The notes below the pieces were generated by a model. It did not search any database. It was not told where the DNA came from and was given only the letters and a program-made list of their open reading frames with translations. Source: Hellea sp039977295 (GTDB lineage: Bacteria; Pseudomonadota; Alphaproteobacteria; Caulobacterales; Maricaulaceae). From it: a stretch of DNA of 64,000 nucleotides. Positions 16,126 through 24,037 of the stretch are shown one piece after another. The stretch's first letter is position 1. Every line of letters begins with the position of its first letter. A program made the position numbers and the translations under genes. The DNA is taken from NCBI GenBank assembly GCA_039977295.1, contig JBDWDN010000012.1:124001-188000 (forward strand), in the 5' to 3' direction.

Positions 16126-19100
16126 ATGAAGCATTTTTTTTTAACCATTTCGACGATGGCTCTATTGGCTGGATGTCAACCCATTGGGCCGGATAAACCC
16201 AGCACCTCAGATGAGGCTACGCAAACGTCTCTCGATCCTAAAAATATCGATGTAAAGCAAAGTCCGTATTGGTTAAATGTAACAGCTGAGACTGATGAGG
16301 CGACCCGAGGCATCACAGCATTTGACTCAGATAAGAATGTTGTTGTGAGTGCCGATCTTGCCCTTGGCGCCAAAGCTGCGTTGAAAGCCCTAGAGTCTGG
16401 CAGCGGGGGCTCTGCACTCAATGATCACCTTAAACGAGTTGAAGACGCGCATGCAGAAATTCTAGCCGCTTATTCTCCGATGTCTCCCATTGTTGGGTTC
16501 TCATATAATACACTCGGGACCGCGCAGTTTAACTCACAAAAATATGAAGAGTCCTTGTCGAATTTGAGGACAGCTTTACAAATTTACAAGACGTCAGGCT
16601 TTTTCCCGTCCAAGCCTGCGGTTTCGACGCAAGGTAATTTGTCGGCAATTCTATCCCAAATGCAGCGTCACGAGGAAGCAAAGATAGAAAGCGAAAAACA
16701 TAAGGAACTGCTCCTAGCATTTTTTGGTTCCCCGTCTTCTGAATATGCTCAGTATTTGTTTCAGCAGGGCGTCGCCCAATATCATGCGGGGGACATGAAT
16801 AAAGCATCTGAATTTTTACGTATAAGCGTAGATATGTATGAGCAAACGATTGATAAAGAGAATGAAGTAGAGCTAAGTTTACTCATAGGCTATGTCTCTT
16901 CTTATGGAACTGTCGTGGCGCGCACAGGAGACACAGACGAGTCCCTCGCGCAAAATCAACGCGCAATGACTTTGGCTGTGGAAGGTCTCCCAATTGAAAA
17001 TGCAACCCGTGCGATCGCCCTTCATAACTATGGGGTAGCCCTAAATAATATTGCCAGATATTCTGAAGCGGCAGATGTCTTAAGGCAAGCCGTTGATATT
17101 CGCCGTAAAGTTATGGGGCCAGACCATGCTTCCACAGCGTATTCAGTTGTGGCCCTTGCATTTGCAGAAGGCCGGATGGGGAACCTGAACGTTGCAGAAA
17201 CTTTGACCTTAAAAGCGAGAGACATTTTTCTTAAAGTTGGTAAAGCCCAAGGCGTAGCTGCCGCTACAGCGCTTGGTAATGCTGCGAGCTTCGCATCGGA
17301 AATGGGACAGCATGAATTAGCCATTAAGCGATATGAGATGTCGATTGAAGAAACCGTTCAACTCACCAACGCCGATAGTCAGACACTCATTGCTCCGCAA
17401 CAGAATTTAATATTTGAGTATCTGGCAATTGGCGAGCCTAAAAAGGCGCTGAACCGTCTGGAACTTGCTGAAAGCCTTATTAACCAACATCTGCCGGACA
17501 CGTCACCTCTCGCGATTTTAAATGATATATATAAGGCCATTTTGATCGAAAAGAAGGATAGCTCGACGGCAATGGAATTAGCTGACAGTGCCTATAAGAC
17601 GAGCCGCGAATTAGCATTGAATGCGCTAATCGATCCGAGTGAGACCGTTAAGCCTGTCAAGTACCGCGGTGGATTTGAGAGATATGCGGAAATGAGTTTA
17701 GCAAATGGCCGCTATCCAGAGGCATTTGAAGCTCTTCAAATGTCACGTATCTCAACCTTATCTGAAAATGTTCGTGCCAGAAACACTCGTAAGGCTTTAC
17801 AAGGCGACGAGCAAAAAGCGGCTTTAAAAATTGCGCAAGACAAAAAGAAAGCTGTAGATGCTGCGATTGTTGCTTATTCCGAGGCTGTCGCGACAAATGA
17901 TAAGGACATCGTTAATAAAGCGAAGCTGGATTTAGACACAAGCAAAACTGAGTTTAAAAAGACTATTAAGAGTCCGAACCAATCCGGAGGCTTAGATATT
18001 GGCCTCGCATCTTTGAGTTCAATTCAGTCTGGCCTGTCGGTAAATGAAGGCGTTTATATAACCTATCACACAGGGCTTTTCCCAAAAGCTATTCTTATCA
18101 AAATGGATAGTGTGCAGGCAGCTGATATCCAGGTGAACCGATTGGACCTCGAAGAGAAAGTGACCCGGCTGCGCCGTAATCTTTCATCAGACAGTAATCC
18201 TTATAATTATGCTCTGGCGAGTGAGATTTATAATGATGTTTTCCCGAAGCAAATCCAAAACAACTTAGAAGGTCTTACATCCTTGAAAGTGTTTAGTGAC
18301 AACGCACTGGATAGATTGCCTTTATCTGTTTTGTGGATTGAAAAACCCGCATCACAAATCCCAAGAGATGGTGAGTTTTTTGGGTCTAAATTCGCAGTGT
18401 CTATCCTTCCAAGTTTAAGCGATATCGTGTCAGCAAAACTCTCCACGACTAGAGAACCGCGCTATATTGGCATAGGGGCCCCGCTCCTTATCGCGAATGC
18501 GGATGTTCGAGACAAAAGTAGTGCAGCAAAAACGGGCGATTATTATTATCGGAGCGGCATTGCAGATTTCCAATCTTTAAGCTTATTGCCGCCACTGCCT
18601 CATGCAAAATCTGAATTGGAATCTATTGGAGACACATTCAAATCCTTCACTACAAAACTTATGACAGGTAAGGACGCCACAGAATTAGACATAAAGAATG
18701 CTGACTTGGATAAATATTCGATCATTGTTTTTGCAACGCACGGACTTGTTTCAGGAGAATTCGAAGGGCAGTCTGAACCCGCTTTAGTGCTTACGCCTCC
18801 ACAAAAAAGTGATAGTGAAGTTTCGACAGGTAATGATGGACTGCTCACGAAAACTGAAATTGAAGGGCTGTTCTTGAATGCAGATTGGGTGGTCTTATCG
18901 GCCTGCAATACTGCGGCAGGCGACAGTAGAAATGCGAAAGGGCTATCTGGTCTTGCCTCCGCTTTCCTATATGCGGGAACAGATTCTCTCCTTGTTTCAC
19001 ATTGGCCTGTTCGCGATGATGCCGCTGCTTTCCTAACCGTGAATACTGTAAAGAATGCGCAAGCTGGGATGAGCAAAGCGGCAGCCCTGCAAAAAGCAAT

Positions 19101-19182
19101 GCAGGATTTGCGTGAAAATACAGATATCCCAAATGCAGATCACCCCGCCATTTGGGCACCTTTTGTCTTAGTCGGTCAGTAA
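16126..19182 (+). CDS. TPR-CHAT lipoprotein 2 (caspase-like CHAT domain)
   Basis: 1018 residues, ATG preceded by AGGGGG. A lipoprotein signal MKHFFLTISTMALLAGC has its lipobox LAGC at residue 17. TPR-like repeats run from about 120 to 520, for example HNYGVALNNIARYSEAADVL and related units. A coiled stretch follows near 570-620. The CHAT domain carries ATHG with His about 872 and SACNTA with Cys about 927. The final 120 residues, including FLYAGTDSLLVSHWPVRDDAAAFLTV in part, nearly copy CHAT1, whereas the TPR halves have diverged. That suggests duplication followed by change in the recognition region. The gene ends 5 nt from the convergent Sel1/TPR gene. Confidence 0.88.
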   Translation: MKHFFLTISTMALLAGCQPIGPDKPSTSDEATQTSLDPKNIDVKQSPYWLNVTAETDEATRGITAFDSDKNVVVSADLALGAKAALKALESGSGGSALNDHLKRVEDAHAEILAAYSPMSPIVGFSYNTLGTAQFNSQKYEESLSNLRTALQIYKTSGFFPSKPAVSTQGNLSAILSQMQRHEEAKIESEKHKELLLAFFGSPSSEYAQYLFQQGVAQYHAGDMNKASEFLRISVDMYEQTIDKENEVELSLLIGYVSSYGTVVARTGDTDESLAQNQRAMTLAVEGLPIENATRAIALHNYGVALNNIARYSEAADVLRQAVDIRRKVMGPDHASTAYSVVALAFAEGRMGNLNVAETLTLKARDIFLKVGKAQGVAAATALGNAASFASEMGQHELAIKRYEMSIEETVQLTNADSQTLIAPQQNLIFEYLAIGEPKKALNRLELAESLINQHLPDTSPLAILNDIYKAILIEKKDSSTAMELADSAYKTSRELALNALIDPSETVKPVKYRGGFERYAEMSLANGRYPEAFEALQMSRISTLSENVRARNTRKALQGDEQKAALKIAQDKKKAVDAAIVAYSEAVATNDKDIVNKAKLDLDTSKTEFKKTIKSPNQSGGLDIGLASLSSIQSGLSVNEGVYITYHTGLFPKAILIKMDSVQAADIQVNRLDLEEKVTRLRRNLSSDSNPYNYALASEIYNDVFPKQIQNNLEGLTSLKVFSDNALDRLPLSVLWIEKPASQIPRDGEFFGSKFAVSILPSLSDIVSAKLSTTREPRYIGIGAPLLIANADVRDKSSAAKTGDYYYRSGIADFQSLSLLPPLPHAKSELESIGDTFKSFTTKLMTGKDATELDIKNADLDKYSIIVFATHGLVSGEFEGQSEPALVLTPPQKSDSEVSTGNDGLLTKTEIEGLFLNADWVVLSACNTAAGDSRNAKGLSGLASAFLYAGTDSLLVSHWPVRDDAAAFLTVNTVKNAQAGMSKAAALQKAMQDLRENTDIPNADHPAIWAPFVLVGQ

Positions 19183-19187
19183 GCGCA

Positions 19188-19592
19188 TTAAAGCTCTGAT
19201 GTCTTAGCCTCTAGGGCTTGACCGCATAGACGTGCGTGTTTTGCCTGCGTATTGTCTTTTTCACTGATGTATATTTCGGCGAGACGGAAATAGGCATCTG
19301 CTAAGCCTTGACGGGCAGCGTGTTTTAATTTCAAAATTGCGGCGTCCTTATCATCGCGCCTTAAGTCCGCTTCGGCGAGCCAATACAGGCCAACGGGGTG
19401 ATTATTGGCCCCAAGTTTCTCCAGACTACTGCGCGTTTGAGCCTGATAGAAGCTAATATCAAAGCTTAGAGGCGAGGCGGCGGTGCAAATATCTGTCGTT
19501 TTTTGTGATGTGGCTTGGCCGCTGCTTTGCGGGCTAGCGCTTAACGTAAAGGCTGCGGCACACAAAATGAGTTTTGATAAGCTGGCAAGCAT
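19188..19592 (-). CDS. Small exported Sel1/TPR-repeat protein
   Basis: 134 residues from ATG at 19592. GGAGG lies 6 nt upstream and overlaps the end of the LuxR-type gene; the longer frame to 19616 lacks such a site. An N-terminal hydrophobic segment SLSKLILCAAAFTLSA looks like a Sec signal. The mature part has Sel1/TPR-like helices, for example GLYWLAEADLRRDDKDAAILKL and GLADAYFRLAEIY. It follows the regulator with a 1-nt gap and is surely cotranscribed with it. It is convergent with CHAT2 and could be a periplasmic adaptor for the locus, which is inference. Confidence 0.7.
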   Translation of the reverse strand: MLASLSKLILCAAAFTLSASPQSSGQATSQKTTDICTAASPLSFDISFYQAQTRSSLEKLGANNHPVGLYWLAEADLRRDDKDAAILKLKHAARQGLADAYFRLAEIYISEKDNTQAKHARLCGQALEAKTSEL

Positions 19593-19593
19593 C

Positions 19594-20268
19594 TTACGCC
19601 TCCTGAAGTTGGGCATGAGTATTAGCGGGGACGTGTTGTGCCGAGCCGCCTAAAGGCAGCGATAATTTTGAGACCTTCGCCGCAATAGCTAAAGATGTTT
19701 TCACATTCATTTTTTCGCGAATGGCTTTCAGTTGCGACCGTATCGTTGGGACAGAGACGCCGCGTATATCGGCGATGTCTTTCGCGCTTGATCCGTGGGT
19801 CAATAAAGCCGCGCATTTTGCTTCCATTTCTGTCAGGCCAAACAGCTCCCGCAACCGATTTTCTAAAACATTGGCGTCGAGTGATAAGAGGTCGGGCATC
19901 AGAACCGTCATCATAACCTCTCCTTTATGAAGGCCTTTTGTCAGCGTGACCCAGAGCGTGTCACCTGAACGCGGACAGCTGAGGTAAAGCGTTTCCTGAG
20001 CGCTGCCTGCGCCCAAGCTCTTGATTTGGTTGTGAAGGTCATTTTGCGCAGCGCGGCCAGATAGCTTGCAAAACCCGCCGATGATGAAGTGTGAGCTTTT
20101 TTGGCGCAAATACGCAAAGGCTCTATTTTGGAAAATGTAACGGCCATTCTCATCAATGACGCAAACCGGCAGGGGCAAGGCCGTGAGCAGCAATTCAAAA
20201 GACCTATCCTCTGTCTTAAGGGGGGTGGGCTTAAGAGGAGTGGGGGTGATGGGGGTTATAAAATTCAT
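19594..20268 (-). CDS. PAS-LuxR-family transcriptional regulator
   Basis: 224 residues. The N-terminal half resembles a PAS sensor (LPLPVCVIDENGRYIFQNRAFAYL at about 32-55). The C-terminal part is a LuxR-type helix-turn-helix: LTEMEAKCAALLTHGSSAKDIA, then VSVPTIRSQLKAIREKMNV at about 170-190. There is no response-regulator receiver domain, so activity is probably set by the PAS ligand. The gene heads a two-gene unit with the Sel1/TPR protein. Two inverted copies of a 17-bp motif lie 56-107 nt upstream and a third lies before RTX1, suggesting autoregulation and control of the RTX-CHAT locus. That regulatory reach is inference. Confidence 0.85.
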   Translation of the reverse strand: MNFITPITPTPLKPTPLKTEDRSFELLLTALPLPVCVIDENGRYIFQNRAFAYLRQKSSHFIIGGFCKLSGRAAQNDLHNQIKSLGAGSAQETLYLSCPRSGDTLWVTLTKGLHKGEVMMTVLMPDLLSLDANVLENRLRELFGLTEMEAKCAALLTHGSSAKDIADIRGVSVPTIRSQLKAIREKMNVKTSLAIAAKVSKLSLPLGGSAQHVPANTHAQLQEA

Positions 20269-20323
20269 AATATGCGCTCCGTTTCAGTAATCCCGAAATA
20301 GAATGCGCGGCGCTAAGCTTCAA

Positions 20324-20375
20324 ATGACAAAGCCTGTTAGAAAAGGCTGCGTCCTAAACTAACAGCATTTGTCAT
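20324..20375. promoter_or_regulatory. Inverted pair of 17-bp motifs upstream of the LuxR-type gene
   Basis: ATGACAAAGCCTGTTAG (20324-20340) and CTAACAGCATTTGTCAT (20359-20375) are inverted copies matching at 15 of 17 positions, 18 nt apart. Each differs by one base from the motif at 7649-7665. The pair lies upstream of the minus-strand regulator and downstream of the minus-strand lipoprotein gene, so a terminator hairpin for the latter is an alternative. The third copy elsewhere argues for a protein-binding site. Confidence 0.6.
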
Positions 20376-20415
20376 AAGGAATGGCTCGAAGACCGTTTAT
20401 AGAGAGAGGGTAGAT

Positions 20416-21078
20416 TTAATTGGTAATGAAAAGATAGGTCGTATCTTGATCCGAAATATTGGAAATACGAATATTATACTTAGCCGTCCAAAGCGGTGTA
20501 AAGCGGCAGCTTTGCGGCTTGGCCAAGGCTTGCCCAGCACAGACAGGTTTATCACTCGACGTGGCTTCGAAAATTTCCCAGTAAAGTTCTTCGCCTTGCA
20601 AGGACTTCAATGTCATTTCTGCGGCTTCAGCGGCGTAATAAACATCTTCAATGACGTCCTGCTGACCGACGGCAAGGCTTTGCTTGCGGTAGGCCGGACC
20701 TTTAATCCGGCCGCGATATGGAACGGCCGTCTCCCCGTCCTCAGTAGAAATAGATTGCGCCGAAACCAGCCAGTTTTTGGCGAGGTCGTCCGTTCCGCTG
20801 ATGGGGGCCGCGCCCAAAGCCTGAAGCGACTGGGCGGCTTGCCGCAGCTTTGCGCCGTCTCCCTGCGTCAGAGCTTCATCGCCTTGCGTAACCAAATTAA
20901 TAATATCGCTATGAAGTTGGGGCGTCGAAATTTGGGAGTCTGTGATTGTCAATCGCTCGGCGGGAATTGGCGAGGACGTTTTATCGGCAGCGCCACATCC
21001 TGCCACTACAACCGTCGTCGGGATAACTATGATTCCGCCAAATTTAAACAGCGTCTTGTAAAACCGTTGAAACATCAT
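20416..21078 (-). CDS. Hypothetical lipoprotein divergent from two-component system
   Basis: 220 residues when started at the ATG at 21078, which gives a short lipoprotein signal: a basic start MMFQRFYKTLFK, a hydrophobic core and lipobox VVAGC. Longer in-frame starts would add an untypical leader. The mature part has a helical region (about 55-105) and a C-terminal beta-rich part ending YNIRISNISDQDTTYLFIT, with a Cys pair (CAG / SCRF). I do not recognise a family. It is divergent from the response regulator across 76 nt that contain the TCATCA-N4-TGATGA dyad. It may be a target or accessory sensor of that system. Confidence 0.6.
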   Translation of the reverse strand: MMFQRFYKTLFKFGGIIVIPTTVVVAGCGAADKTSSPIPAERLTITDSQISTPQLHSDIINLVTQGDEALTQGDGAKLRQAAQSLQALGAAPISGTDDLAKNWLVSAQSISTEDGETAVPYRGRIKGPAYRKQSLAVGQQDVIEDVYYAAEAAEMTLKSLQGEELYWEIFEATSSDKPVCAGQALAKPQSCRFTPLWTAKYNIRISNISDQDTTYLFITN

Positions 21079-21129
21079 AGTCTCGATTTGGAAGAGAAAA
21101 ACTTGACTGTAAAGCAAAAACTTCTCACC

Positions 21130-21145
21130 TCATCACAAGTGATGA
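21130..21145. promoter_or_regulatory. Dyad TCATCA-N4-TGATGA between lipoprotein and response regulator
   Basis: TCATCACAAGTGATGA is a perfect 16-nt dyad of 7-bp arms around AA. It ends just before the ribosome site of the response regulator (ATG 21155). The same TCATCA-N4-TGATGA form recurs at 23248-23263 before the lipoprotein gene downstream of the kinase. The likely ligand is the OmpR-type regulator encoded here, as an autoregulatory site. Confidence 0.5.
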
Positions 21146-21154
21146 AAGGCGCAT

Positions 21155-21838
21155 ATGACTGAAATATCTATACTTCTTATCGAAGACACAGCCGACATCG
21201 CTGTGCATATTCAAGATGTCTTAACGGCCCAAGGCTGGAACGTGCAATTAGAAGCGCGCGCAAAGGCGGGAATTCTTGCGGCAAAGTCAGGCCAATTTGA
21301 TGTGTTTATTTTTGATCGGATGCTGCCCGATGGTGAGGGGCTCGATCTTGTTGAGGATTTAAGAGCGGCGGGTATTGAGACGCCGGTTCTTATGCTCACG
21401 GCGTTAGGAGACTCCGAGAATAAAATAGAAGGTTATGAGCGCGGCGCTGATGATTATTTATCCAAACCCTTTGAGCCCGCAGAATTAGTCGCTCGCGTCG
21501 GGGCTTTGCTGCGCCGCTCTCAAGGCAAAGTGCGAACAGATTTAAGGGTTGTTCAAGATCTGGAAGTGCACGTTAAAGCGCGCACCGCGCACCGGGCAGG
21601 GGAGCACCTTAAGCTCAGCCCTAAGGAGTTTGATCTGCTGCTTTATTTTATGGACAATGAAGGGGCATTGATTACGCGCGATATGTTGCTGCGCGATGTT
21701 TGGAACATGAGTTTTGACCCAGGCACAAATGTTGTCGATGTTAATATAGGGCGGATGCGTAAAAAACTGGACGGCAAGTCTGAGGCAAATTTGCTTCAAA
21801 CAGTTCGGGGTTTAGGGTATAAATTTGGCCCGGAATGA
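21155..21838 (+). CDS. OmpR/PhoB-family response regulator
   Basis: 227 residues. Receiver domain 1-120 with the acidic pocket IEDTAD, phospho-acceptor Asp about 54 in FIFDRMLPDG, Thr in MLTAL and Lys in LSKPF. The C-terminal winged-helix DNA-binding domain (about 130-225) contains LSPKEFDLLLYFM and VVDVNIGRMRKKL with the closing RGLGYKF. The stop overlaps the kinase start by 4 nt, so the two are one operon. The upstream dyad at 21130-21145 may be its own operator. The stimulus is not evident. Confidence 0.92.
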   Translation: MTEISILLIEDTADIAVHIQDVLTAQGWNVQLEARAKAGILAAKSGQFDVFIFDRMLPDGEGLDLVEDLRAAGIETPVLMLTALGDSENKIEGYERGADDYLSKPFEPAELVARVGALLRRSQGKVRTDLRVVQDLEVHVKARTAHRAGEHLKLSPKEFDLLLYFMDNEGALITRDMLLRDVWNMSFDPGTNVVDVNIGRMRKKLDGKSEANLLQTVRGLGYKFGPE

Positions 21839-23214
21839 ATATGTCACAACGCGCCCCAACATATCGACGCTCTGTATTTTCGCGGCTAATAACTGGCTTG
21901 ACCCTCGCGCCTGCTATTGTCTTCACAATCATAAGCGCGTGGTCTGCTTGGCAGAGCTATGACGATTTAACCTCCGAAATTAACAATCAAATTAATGACG
22001 ATATGGCGTCGCTCTCTGAGATATATATTGAGCAGGGCCCTGATGATGTCAGCGGCGCTATCGTGCAAAGACTATCACTGTCTCCGCTCAACAGAGCGGG
22101 CGCTCATTATCTATTCAAATCAAAAGCAAACCAAATTCTGTCAGGGGATCTACTCCGCCCGCTTTCGGATGAGGTGAGACTCACGCAATCGAGAACCCTT
22201 AAGACAGAGAACTTTGGGGACATCACGGCGCGGCAAACAATTTTTAAAGGCGGCGAAACCTTAATCGTGGCACGTGAGAACAAAGCGCTCCAAGCCTCTT
22301 TGTTGAAATCTCTCGAGACCTATTTGATAGGCGTGACAGCGTTGCTCCTACTCGCTTATCTGCTGGCGCGCGGCGCCATTGCTAATCTGCGTCAGCGTAT
22401 AGGGGCGATGAACACAACGCTCGATTATGTGGGGCAGGGGCATTTAGATGCGAGATTAGCCGCGGGCGATAGCTCTGATGAACTTGGCATATTGGGCACG
22501 CATATAAATAATATGATAGCCCGTGCCGAACGGCTTTTGAACTTGCGTAAGCGGGTGACGGATCAAGTGGCCCATGAAATGCGCTCACCGCTGACGCGTC
22601 TTGATGCGCGTCTCTTAAGCCTTGCAAAAACGCAAAGCGCTTTTGATGACAGCGAGATTGAGCGCGCCCGCGAGGAGCTGCAAAGCTGCGTTAAATTGTT
22701 AGACGGTCTTTTGGACGTGTCATCACTCGACGCCCAGCAAGGAGATAAGCGCGGCTTTGAGCCTATAAACCTCTCTGAGCTTGTCGGTAATATTGTTGAG
22801 CTGTTTGATCCTGTGGCGGAGGACGCAGGAAAGACTTTGAGTTTTACAGGCGGCGATAATATTAATCTCGAAGCCGCACCTGCGCAGATTGGACGATTAG
22901 CCTCGAACCTGATTGATAACGCCATCAAATATTCAGAAGAAGATACAGACATTCAAGTGTCTCTTTCTGAAGAAGGTAGCCATATTGTCTTGCGCGTCTC
23001 TAATAAAGGGGCTCCAATTTTAGGGGCGGCAAAAGAGAATATCTTTACGCCGTTTTTCCGCCATCCAGATATGGCTGATCGTCAGGGTTATGGTCTTGGT
23101 CTTGCCCTTTGCCGCGCCATCGCGTTGCGGCATGACGGAGCAATTGAGGTAGAGCCTAATCCGCAGTCCACAGTCTTTAAAGTTTTGCTGCCCCTGGCAC
23201 AAAACAGCGCCTAA
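21835..23214 (+). CDS. Sensor histidine kinase
   Basis: 459 residues. Two transmembrane helices (about 18-38 and 163-181) frame a periplasmic sensor region of about 120 residues. A HAMP-like segment follows, then the H-box VAHEMRSPLTRL with the phospho-accepting His at about 247. The ATPase domain has NLIDNAIKYSEE (N box), a shortened region around IFTPFFRH (F box) and GYGLGLALCRAI (G box). Partner of the OmpR-type regulator, with coding regions overlapping ATGA. The sensed signal is unknown, but the flanking lipoproteins suggest an envelope cue. Confidence 0.92.
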   Translation: MNMSQRAPTYRRSVFSRLITGLTLAPAIVFTIISAWSAWQSYDDLTSEINNQINDDMASLSEIYIEQGPDDVSGAIVQRLSLSPLNRAGAHYLFKSKANQILSGDLLRPLSDEVRLTQSRTLKTENFGDITARQTIFKGGETLIVARENKALQASLLKSLETYLIGVTALLLLAYLLARGAIANLRQRIGAMNTTLDYVGQGHLDARLAAGDSSDELGILGTHINNMIARAERLLNLRKRVTDQVAHEMRSPLTRLDARLLSLAKTQSAFDDSEIERAREELQSCVKLLDGLLDVSSLDAQQGDKRGFEPINLSELVGNIVELFDPVAEDAGKTLSFTGGDNINLEAAPAQIGRLASNLIDNAIKYSEEDTDIQVSLSEEGSHIVLRVSNKGAPILGAAKENIFTPFFRHPDMADRQGYGLGLALCRAIALRHDGAIEVEPNPQSTVFKVLLPLAQNSA

Positions 23215-23247
23215 TTCGCCAAATCTAACATCTATTGTCATGTGCTT

Positions 23248-23263
23248 TCATCATTCTTGATGA
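23248..23263. promoter_or_regulatory. Second TCATCA-N4-TGATGA dyad, upstream of lipoprotein gene
   Basis: TCATCATTCTTGATGA lies 65 nt before the ATG at 23329 and has the same arms and spacing as the dyad upstream of the response regulator. Two such sites flank the same two-component operon, which supports a shared regulon. Confidence 0.5.
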
Positions 23264-23328
23264 TGCGAAGATAACTCCACCCAATCATAAAACGTCCATC
23301 ACTTAAGACGTCTGGTAAGGAGGACATC

Positions 23329-23844
23329 ATGAAAAATACGGGCACATTAATTTTAATTTCGGCAATGGCACTCAGCATAAGCGCATGCGGGGCAACAACG
23401 GGCGGCCTGAAAGGCGCCATCGCGCAAAAGGTTGCATCAGAGGCCGTGCGAAGCGCTGTAACGGAAAACGAACCCGTCGCCGTCACAACGGTTACAACGG
23501 AAACTGTTTACGTCGAAAACGCTGATCCTAAATGTGCGGCGATCCAGACGAAAATGATGGCGGCTGATCAACGCATTTTAGAGGCCAATGAAATTCTCGG
23601 CGGTAACGGCACAAACGTTGTGGGCGGCGTCGCGACCGCTGCGGCCACCCAAGGCGCGTTACATGCGGGCGCTGCCCAGGTCATTGGCAAGGTCCCATTT
23701 GGAGGTCTCTTCGCAAAGTCCGCCATGGATAAGGTGGCAAATTCTGGAAAGAAGAAAAAAGCCAAAGCTCAAAAATCACTTCAGAAAGCTTCGCTTGAGA
23801 AAGCTAAGCTAGAAGGCATGTATGCCGGTAAGGGGTGCGCCTAA
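23329..23844 (+). CDS. Alanine/lysine-rich lipoprotein, hypothetical
   Basis: 171 residues with a strong AAGGAGG site. The lipoprotein signal ends SISAC, with Cys at about residue 20. The mature protein includes a stretch rich in Val and Thr, one Cys (DPKCAAI), an Ala/Gly-rich region (VVGGVATAAATQGALHAGAAQVIGK in part) and a highly basic C-terminal helix with repeated KKKAKAQKSLQKASLEKAK-like sequence. The last residues are GKGCA. I do not recognise a family. It is followed by an intrinsic terminator and preceded by the shared dyad, so it is probably a target of the upstream two-component system. Confidence 0.75.
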   Translation: MKNTGTLILISAMALSISACGATTGGLKGAIAQKVASEAVRSAVTENEPVAVTTVTTETVYVENADPKCAAIQTKMMAADQRILEANEILGGNGTNVVGGVATAAATQGALHAGAAQVIGKVPFGGLFAKSAMDKVANSGKKKKAKAQKSLQKASLEKAKLEGMYAGKGCA

Positions 23845-23871
23845 CACCTTCGTCGAAACGGAGCGCAAGAA

Positions 23872-23896
23872 AAGCAGGCTTCGGCCTGCTTTTTTT
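23872..23896 (+). terminator. Intrinsic terminator after lipoprotein gene
   Basis: Stem AAGCAGGC (23872-23879) with loop TTCG and GCCTGCTT (23884-23891), followed directly by further T residues. This is a textbook UUCG-capped rho-independent terminator 27 nt after the stop. Confidence 0.9.
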
Positions 23897-24037
23897 ATGG
23901 TGTCTGGGCGTTGGGTTTCGGTGGATGCCGTGTTTTGGAAGGGGGGCACTATTCCGTGCTGCTTTGGGTATATTCACCGCTTGTATGAAGCGCGTAAATC
24001 ACTAACGTCGTTTTCGATACAGAGAATGGGATGAGTG

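Noticed and set aside
18600..19076. 158-residue minus-strand ORF inside CHAT2
   Set aside because: It is antisense to the conserved CHAT domain and a similar antisense frame occurs in CHAT1. Both are composition effects.
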